Shown here one piece after another: positions 41,705-45,803 of a DNA stretch of 45,803 nucleotides (positions within the stretch are counted from its first letter, which is position 1; each line of letters opens with the position of its first letter). The notes beneath the pieces are model-generated. The model saw only the letters and a program-made list of their open reading frames with translations. It did not search any database and was not told the origin of the DNA. The translations under genes were made by a program, and so were the position numbers. The stretch comes from Bacillota bacterium. Its GTDB lineage: Bacteria; Bacillota_I; Bacilli_A; Erysipelotrichales; Erysipelotrichaceae. Where the stretch lies: the NCBI GenBank assembly GCA_029097145.1, contig JAQXNC010000103.1:1-45803 (forward strand), in the 5' to 3' direction.

Positions 41705-41930
41705 TTTGAGGGAAATCGAAGAAAAAGAATTATCTGTTTGGAGTTTTTAGAGACAAAGTGGCTGGTGAAAACTTTGAATGATAAACAGATTTGACACTTT
41801 GGAGATGTCATCAGGAAATGGGTGACCGTAAATCTGCGTTAAAGGTTAGAGGGCATATATGTTTTTATATATGAACTAAGGTGGCAACGCGTTATTAACG
41901 TCCTTAGATTTGGGGACGTTTTTATTTTAC
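41705..41930 (+). promoter_or_regulatory. T-box riboswitch controlling hisS-aspS
   Basis: A tRNA-sensing leader. Stem I is built from ATCTGTTT (41732-41739) with AAACAGAT (41783-41790), capped by CAAAGT/ACTTTG with an AGAGA-like bulge and GGTG loop. The specifier region TTGACAC (41791-41797) has GAC (Asp) at 41793-41795 and CAC (His) at 41795-41797. The T-box is TAAGGTGGCAACGCG (41877-41891). TAAGG can pair with CCTTA (41902-41906) to form the antiterminator. The competing terminator is AACGTCC (41897-41903) with GGACGTT (41914-41920), followed by TTTATTTT. Uncharged cognate tRNA would favour read-through. Confidence 0.9.
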
Positions 41931-41942
41931 AAGGAGGATAAA

Positions 41943-43214
41943 ATGTATCAGACAGTAAAAGGGACATACGATATACTGAGTGAAGACTATCGCAAATTTG
42001 AAATGGTTAATACACTGTTTAAACATTTTCTGGATCTTTATGGCTATGAAATTATGAAGACACCAGTATTTGAATATACAGGAGTATTTTCTAAAGAGAA
42101 TGATACCAGTGATATGGTTACCAAAGAGATGTATACCTTCTCGATGAATGGTAAGGATTCTCTAACTTTAAGACCAGAAGGAACAGCTGGAATCATTAGA
42201 TCATTTGTTCAGAACAAGATGTATTCAAAAGAACTGCCTGTAAAACTGGCTTATATCGAAGAAATGTTCAGACACGAAAGGCCACAAAAGGGTAGACAGA
42301 GACAGTTTACTCAGCTGGGGGTTGAAAACATTGGTGATAAGAATCCGATGATTGATGCTGAAGTAATCGCTCTTGGTTATTTCTTTGTCAAGACACTAGG
42401 ATTAAAGTCAATCAAAGTATGTATTAATACTTTGGGTGATGCGACTTCTAGACTAAAGTATAAGGAAGCATTAAAGACATATTTTGATGAATATCGTGAC
42501 CAGTTGTGTTATGACTGTCAAAATCGTCTTGATAAGAACCCATTACGTATACTGGACTGTAAGATTGATCACGATCTTGAATGTGTTAAAAATGCACCAA
42601 AAATGCATGATTATCTGACTGAAGAATCAGCAGCATATTTCAAAAAGGTTCTGGAATATCTCGATGCGCTTGAGATTCCATATACAATTGACAACAATCT
42701 TGTAAGAGGTCTTGATTACTACACTGATACTGTTTTTGAAGTTGTATCAACACATGAAGTATCTGGATCACAAAGCACAATCTTTGGTGGAGGCAGATAT
42801 GATAATCTCGTTAAAGAGATGGGTGGACCAGAAATATCGGGTATCGGCTTTGCGATTGGCGAAGAAAGACTGATTATCCTGGCTGAAGCTGAAGGAGTTT
42901 TTGATGAATATAAACCTTATGTTGATGCATATGTAATTGATATGACAAAGGGTAGTGCATATGCATTGAAGATTGCTAATGATTTGAGAATGAATTCATA
43001 TACAACAGAAATTAATTACTATGATCGTTCGATGAAGTCACAGTTTAAATCATCAGATCGTAAAGGTGCAAGATTTGTGGTAATTATTGGTGAAGATGAA
43101 ATGAATAAGAATACTGTTATGTTAAAGGATACAAGGACAAGGGAACAGTATGAAGTTAACAGTGATGAACTTGTCGATAAACTGGATTTATTAATGGAGG
43201 GTGAAGATGAATAG
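41943..43214 (+). CDS. hisS: Histidyl-tRNA synthetase
   Basis: A 423-residue class II synthetase. It has the motif 1 region KTPVFEYTGVFSKEN, motif 2 MFRHERPQKGRQRQFTQLGV, the HisRS signature RGLDYYTDTVFEV and motif 3 GIGFAIGEERLI, with a C-terminal anticodon-binding domain. The ATG at 41943 follows AAGGAGG and gives MYQTVKGTYDIL; the tracked TTG at 41910 lies inside the T-box terminator loop and is rejected. Its stop overlaps aspS by 8 nt (ATGAATAG). Confidence 0.97.
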   Translation: MYQTVKGTYDILSEDYRKFEMVNTLFKHFLDLYGYEIMKTPVFEYTGVFSKENDTSDMVTKEMYTFSMNGKDSLTLRPEGTAGIIRSFVQNKMYSKELPVKLAYIEEMFRHERPQKGRQRQFTQLGVENIGDKNPMIDAEVIALGYFFVKTLGLKSIKVCINTLGDATSRLKYKEALKTYFDEYRDQLCYDCQNRLDKNPLRILDCKIDHDLECVKNAPKMHDYLTEESAAYFKKVLEYLDALEIPYTIDNNLVRGLDYYTDTVFEVVSTHEVSGSQSTIFGGGRYDNLVKEMGGPEISGIGFAIGEERLIILAEAEGVFDEYKPYVDAYVIDMTKGSAYALKIANDLRMNSYTTEINYYDRSMKSQFKSSDRKGARFVVIIGEDEMNKNTVMLKDTRTREQYEVNSDELVDKLDLLMEGEDE

Positions 43215-44949
43215 AACACACACAAATGGTGAGCTTCGAAAAGAAGATGCCGGTAAATATGTTACACTCGTTGGATGGGTAGCAAAAAGAAGAAATCTGG
43301 GCTCAATCTGTTTTATTGATTTAAGAGACAGATATGGTATTACACAGGTGACTTTTGATGAAAATATGGCTGATCAGATTAAAGATGTACGTAATGAATA
43401 TGTCATTGAGGTCAGTGGTAAGGTAGTTGTTAAGGAAAATCCTAATAATAAACTTAAGACAGGCGAAATTGAAGTTCTGGCAGATAAGTTCAGACTTATC
43501 AATGAAGCTAAGACGACACCAATGATTATTGCAGATGAGACAGATGCATTAGAAGAAACCAGACTGAAATACCGTTATCTTGATATCAGAAGAAATCCAA
43601 TCAAGGAGAAACTGATACTGCGTGATAAGGTATGCACTATTTTCAGAAATTATCTGCATGGTCTTGATTTTGTTGAAGTAGAAACTCCAATTTTATCTAA
43701 GTCAACACCAGAAGGTGCCAGAGACTATCTGGTTCCATCAAGATTGTATAATGGACGTTTCTATGCATTACCACAATCACCACAGATCTATAAACAGCTT
43801 TTAATGATTGGTGGTATGGATAGATATTTCCAGATTGCCAGATGTTTTAGAGATGAAGATTTAAGAGCTGATCGTCAGCCTGAATTTACACAGATTGATA
43901 TTGAAATGTCTTTTGCAGATGAAGAAGATATCTTTGGTGTTGTAGAAGGAGCAATGAAGAGTGTCTTTAAAGAAGTTAAAGGTGTTGAATTACCTCTATT
44001 CAGACGTATTAAATATAATGATGCCATGGAATATTATGGCAGTGATAAGCCAGATTTAAGATTTGATTTGAAGCTTAACAACCTAACTTCAGTTTTTGCT
44101 AATACAACATTCACAGTTTTTGAAAATATAATCAAAGAAGGTGGGGTTATCAAAGGTATTAAGGTTGATAACAGTGCTGATAAATTCTCAAGAAAAGATT
44201 TAGATAAGTTAACTGAATTTGTTAAGGTATATAAGGCTAAGGCTTTATCTTATTTAAAATATGCAAATGGTGAATTTACAGGTTCAATAGCTAAAGTATT
44301 AAGCGATACTGAAAAGGAAACACTCAAGAATCAGCTTGATTTACATGATAATGATATTGTGATGATAGTAGCTGACAAGAAAAAGATTGTTGATCAGTCT
44401 CTTGGAGCTTTGAGAGTTAAACTTGGACATGATTTAAAGCTCATTGACAATAATCGATTTGAATTTGCATGGATTACTGAATTCCCAATGTATGAATACT
44501 CAGAAGAAGAAAACCGTTATGTAAGTGCTCACCATCCTTTTACAGCTCCTAAAGATGAAGATGTTGATAAACTGATTGATGATAAGGCTAACTGTTATTC
44601 AAGAGCCTATGACTTGGTACTCAATGGATATGAACTGCTTTCTGGTTCTGTACGTATTCATGATCAGAAGATGCAGGCTAAGGTCTTTGATGCACTTGGA
44701 TTATCAAAGGAAGAAGCACAGGCTAAATTTGGATTCTTCCTTGAAGCTTTTGAATATGGAGCTCCACCACATTGTGGTGTCGGAATTGGTCTTGAAAGAC
44801 TGATTATGATCTTATCAGATACTGATAATATTAAGGATGTTGTGGCATTCCCTAAAACAGCTAGTGCAATGTGTCTGATGTCTGAAGCTCCAAATACAGT
44901 AGATGTCAGACAGCTTGATGATTTAGGAATCGAAATAAAGAAAAAATAA
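43207..44949 (+). CDS. aspS: Aspartyl-tRNA synthetase
   Basis: A 580-residue bacterial-type AspRS. The N-terminal OB-fold anticodon domain includes VTLVGWVAKRRNLGSICFID, motif 2 is CFRDEDLRADRQPEFTQIDI, a GAD-type insertion lies around residues 280-410, and motif 3 is GVGIGLERLIMIL. Whether it is discriminating or also charges tRNA-Asn cannot be told by eye. The ATG at 43207, 5 nt after GGAGGG, is preferred over the tracked GTG at 43201. It is expressed from the T-box-controlled hisS message, and a 6S-like RNA follows. Confidence 0.96.
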   Translation: MNRTHTNGELRKEDAGKYVTLVGWVAKRRNLGSICFIDLRDRYGITQVTFDENMADQIKDVRNEYVIEVSGKVVVKENPNNKLKTGEIEVLADKFRLINEAKTTPMIIADETDALEETRLKYRYLDIRRNPIKEKLILRDKVCTIFRNYLHGLDFVEVETPILSKSTPEGARDYLVPSRLYNGRFYALPQSPQIYKQLLMIGGMDRYFQIARCFRDEDLRADRQPEFTQIDIEMSFADEEDIFGVVEGAMKSVFKEVKGVELPLFRRIKYNDAMEYYGSDKPDLRFDLKLNNLTSVFANTTFTVFENIIKEGGVIKGIKVDNSADKFSRKDLDKLTEFVKVYKAKALSYLKYANGEFTGSIAKVLSDTEKETLKNQLDLHDNDIVMIVADKKKIVDQSLGALRVKLGHDLKLIDNNRFEFAWITEFPMYEYSEEENRYVSAHHPFTAPKDEDVDKLIDDKANCYSRAYDLVLNGYELLSGSVRIHDQKMQAKVFDALGLSKEEAQAKFGFFLEAFEYGAPPHCGVGIGLERLIMILSDTDNIKDVVAFPKTASAMCLMSEAPNTVDVRQLDDLGIEIKKK

Positions 44950-44979
44950 AAGTCAAGACTATAATTATATAAATCTACT

Positions 44980-44988
44980 TGATATAAT
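44980..44988 (+). promoter_or_regulatory. Extended -10 promoter of the 6S-like RNA
   Basis: TTGA-TATAAT ends 6 nt before the predicted 5' end near 44995. A second TATAAT at 44960-44965 is a possible alternative. Confidence 0.6.
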
Positions 44989-44994
44989 TTTAGA

Positions 44995-45150
44995 GCCTGA
45001 GGGATCTCGTTAAAATTCCTACATATGTAAATCGGGAATTCAGAGTTATCGTTTGGTGTTGAAAACCTGTCATTGAACAGGAATCCTAAAGAACGATATA
45101 GGATACCCACCTGGGAGAAGCCAGGAAATTTTACAACCCTTGGGCTTTAT
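44995..45150 (+). ncRNA. ssrS: Probable 6S RNA
   Basis: This noncoding stretch of about 156 nt has its own promoter. Its ends pair: GCCTGAGGG with CCCTTGGGC gives a 9-bp closing stem with wobbles, extended by TAAAATT with AATTTTA. Inside are hairpins such as TATCGTT/AACGATA, CCTGT/ACAGG and CCTGG/CCAGG around a large open region. The position immediately after aspS matches the 6S-1 RNA gene of B. subtilis. 6S RNA mimics an open promoter and sequesters sigma-A RNA polymerase. Alternatives are another structured RNA or a leader for yneF. The ends are approximate. Confidence 0.6.
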
Positions 45151-45155
45151 TTATT

Positions 45156-45185
45156 TTGATAATTAATATAAAATACTAATAGAAT
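45156..45185 (+). promoter_or_regulatory. Promoter of yneF
   Basis: TTGATA and TAGAAT are separated by 18 nt. Transcription would start near 45192, just before an AGGTG ribosome binding site. Confidence 0.5.
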
Positions 45186-45208
45186 ATAAAAGGCAGGTGT
45201 GAATAATA

Positions 45209-45415
45209 ATGTTCTGGAATACATTAATGTACTTATTGATTGGATTAATTATTGGCGGTGGATTAGGATTCTTCTTTACCAGAAGATATATGGAAAAGAA
45301 AATCAAGGAAAACCCTCCTATTAACGAAAAGATGATTAGAGCGATGTTTATGCAGATGGGAAGAAAACCATCAGAAGCACAGATTCGTTCAATTATGAAA
45401 TCTATGGGTCAATAA
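45209..45415 (+). CDS. yneF: YneF family (UPF0154) small membrane protein
   Basis: A 68-residue protein with one N-terminal transmembrane helix (MYLLIGLIIGGGLGFFFT) followed by RRYMEKKIKENPPINEKMIR and the conserved tail FMQMGRKPSEAQIRSIMKSM. This matches the UPF0154/YneF family, which is widespread in Bacillota and of unknown function. It stands alone between the 6S-like RNA and a terminator. Confidence 0.93.
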   Translation: MFWNTLMYLLIGLIIGGGLGFFFTRRYMEKKIKENPPINEKMIRAMFMQMGRKPSEAQIRSIMKSMGQ

Positions 45416-45436
45416 CACGATTAAATCGTGTTTTTT
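45414..45436 (+). terminator. Terminator after yneF
   Basis: AACACGAT and ATCGTGTT form an 8-bp stem with a TAA loop, followed by a T run. The 56-residue ORF begins 17 nt later, so it may depend on read-through. Confidence 0.8.
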
Positions 45437-45452
45437 AAAAGAGGTAATAAAA

Positions 45453-45623
45453 ATGGATGAAAGTCTAATTAAAAAGATTATTTCAGTGATTGCAATTGTG
45501 TTATCTATAGTGCTGCTATTTAAGATTATTGGACTTATGACCTCAATTTTCTTTAAAGTACTGGTGATTTTGATATATGCCATTGCACTTTATTATCTGT
45601 ATATAACTTTTATTAAAAAGTAA
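45453..45623 (+). CDS. Small hydrophobic membrane protein (56 aa)
   Basis: This ORF is below the track's length limit. It begins MDESLIKKIISVIAIVLSIV and ends TFIKK. Two hydrophobic helices (about 7-26 and 33-53) are flanked by lysines, giving a helical hairpin with both termini probably cytoplasmic. AGAGG lies 8 nt before the ATG and a strong terminator follows the stop, which supports it being a real gene. I recognise no family. It has no promoter that I can see after the yneF terminator. Confidence 0.65.
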   Translation: MDESLIKKIISVIAIVLSIVLLFKIIGLMTSIFFKVLVILIYAIALYYLYITFIKK

Positions 45624-45631
45624 CTATTTTG

Positions 45632-45662
45632 AAGGAAATCGTATGTTTGATTTCCTTTTTTT
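45632..45662 (+). terminator. Terminator after the 56-aa gene
   Basis: AAGGAAATC and GATTTCCTT form a 9-bp stem with an 8-nt loop, followed by a long T run. Confidence 0.88.
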
Positions 45663-45664
45663 CT

Positions 45665-45803
45665 TTTCCCCTTCCCATTTCTCATTATTTGTGTATAATA
45701 TAAATACACACGTCATATATATTTATAATAGTAGTTATAGTTATAATATATAAAGAATATGCAAATTATGAAAAATTAATTCATTTTCTTGTTGACATGT
45801 CAT
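45665..45803. other. AT-rich intergenic tail
   Basis: No ORF is supported here. It holds a TATAAT at 45694-45699 and a TTGACA near the right edge, probably upstream elements of a gene outside the window. Confidence 0.5.

Noticed and set aside
41910-41942. Upstream TTG start for hisS in the ORF track
   Set aside because: It falls in the T-box terminator loop; the ATG at 41943 has AAGGAGG and the normal HisRS N-terminus.
44664-45110. 148-residue minus-strand ORF across the end of aspS and the 6S-like region
   Set aside because: Most lies antisense to aspS motif 3, and the rest crosses a structured noncoding region. No start signal was seen.
44995-45208. A riboswitch for yneF
   Set aside because: No known aptamer signature was recognised. 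A separate promoter for yneF lies after the structured RNA, and synteny favours 6S RNA.
1-45803. Search for mobile elements, prophage, attachment sites, toxin-antitoxin or defence genes
   Set aside because: No transposase, integrase, inverted-repeat-bounded element, restriction or CRISPR gene was seen; the tRNA-flanking regions contain only terminators, promoters and ordinary genes.

Overview
The window is a gene-dense, low-GC bacterial chromosome segment that looks like housekeeping DNA of a Bacillota, most probably an Erysipelotrichia-type organism. This placement is inferred from the AT-rich coding style, Firmicute gene neighbourhoods (ylbM/yceD/rpmF, mraZ-rsmH-ftsL-pbp, recJ-apt-rel, T-box-hisS-aspS followed by a 6S-like RNA), SpoU and TrhP RNA-modification genes, and a V/A-type ATPase. 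I see no prophage, insertion sequence, CRISPR array or integron.

Layout. 1-4.2 kb: a folate-type ECF S component on the minus strand, then a plus-strand RNA-modification operon (trhP1-trhP2 and two TrmH/SpoU methyltransferases). 4.2-9.3 kb: acylphosphatase, a MATE exporter, an M18 aminopeptidase, an alkaline-phosphatase-superfamily hydrolase, an orphan membrane protein, and two tRNA-Leu genes. 9.3-15 kb: typA, an ABC exporter, a HAD phosphatase and a second M18 aminopeptidase. 15-23.5 kb: a nine-gene V/A-type ATPase operon in the order H-C-I-K-F-E-A-B-D. 23.5-26.1 kb: tRNA-His (minus), then degV, a YgjP-type metalloprotease and an MscS channel. 26.2-29.2 kb: a candidate leader-peptide attenuator followed by an ankyrin-repeat protein and an EF-G2-type GTPase. 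29.2-31 kb: tmcAL diverging from yceD-rpmF. 31.1-41.7 kb: mraZ-rsmH-ftsL-pbp-mraY-murD running directly into recJ, apt and rel. 41.7-45.8 kb: T-box, hisS-aspS, a probable 6S RNA, yneF and a 56-residue membrane protein.

Two signals are the most interesting. First, many genes have a good sigma-A promoter whose -10 box lies only 6-8 nt upstream of the start codon, with no Shine-Dalgarno. This predicts leaderless mRNAs for folT, trhP1, acyP, the MATE gene, typA, the HAD gene, degV, tmcAL and mraY. Several come from face-to-face promoter pairs. Second, the ankyrin/EF-G2 operon is preceded by a promoter, a 28-codon ORF and an intrinsic terminator starting 3 nt after the ORF stop codon. This is the geometry expected of a translation-sensing attenuator in front of a ribosomal GTPase. 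Other points are a T-box specifier with overlapping Asp and His codons (GACAC), four MraZ-like boxes at exact 10-bp spacing, an MraY whose HHH motif reads HYA, and a cell-wall cluster that stops after murD.

All calls are from reading the sequence and translations by eye. No database search or folding program was run.
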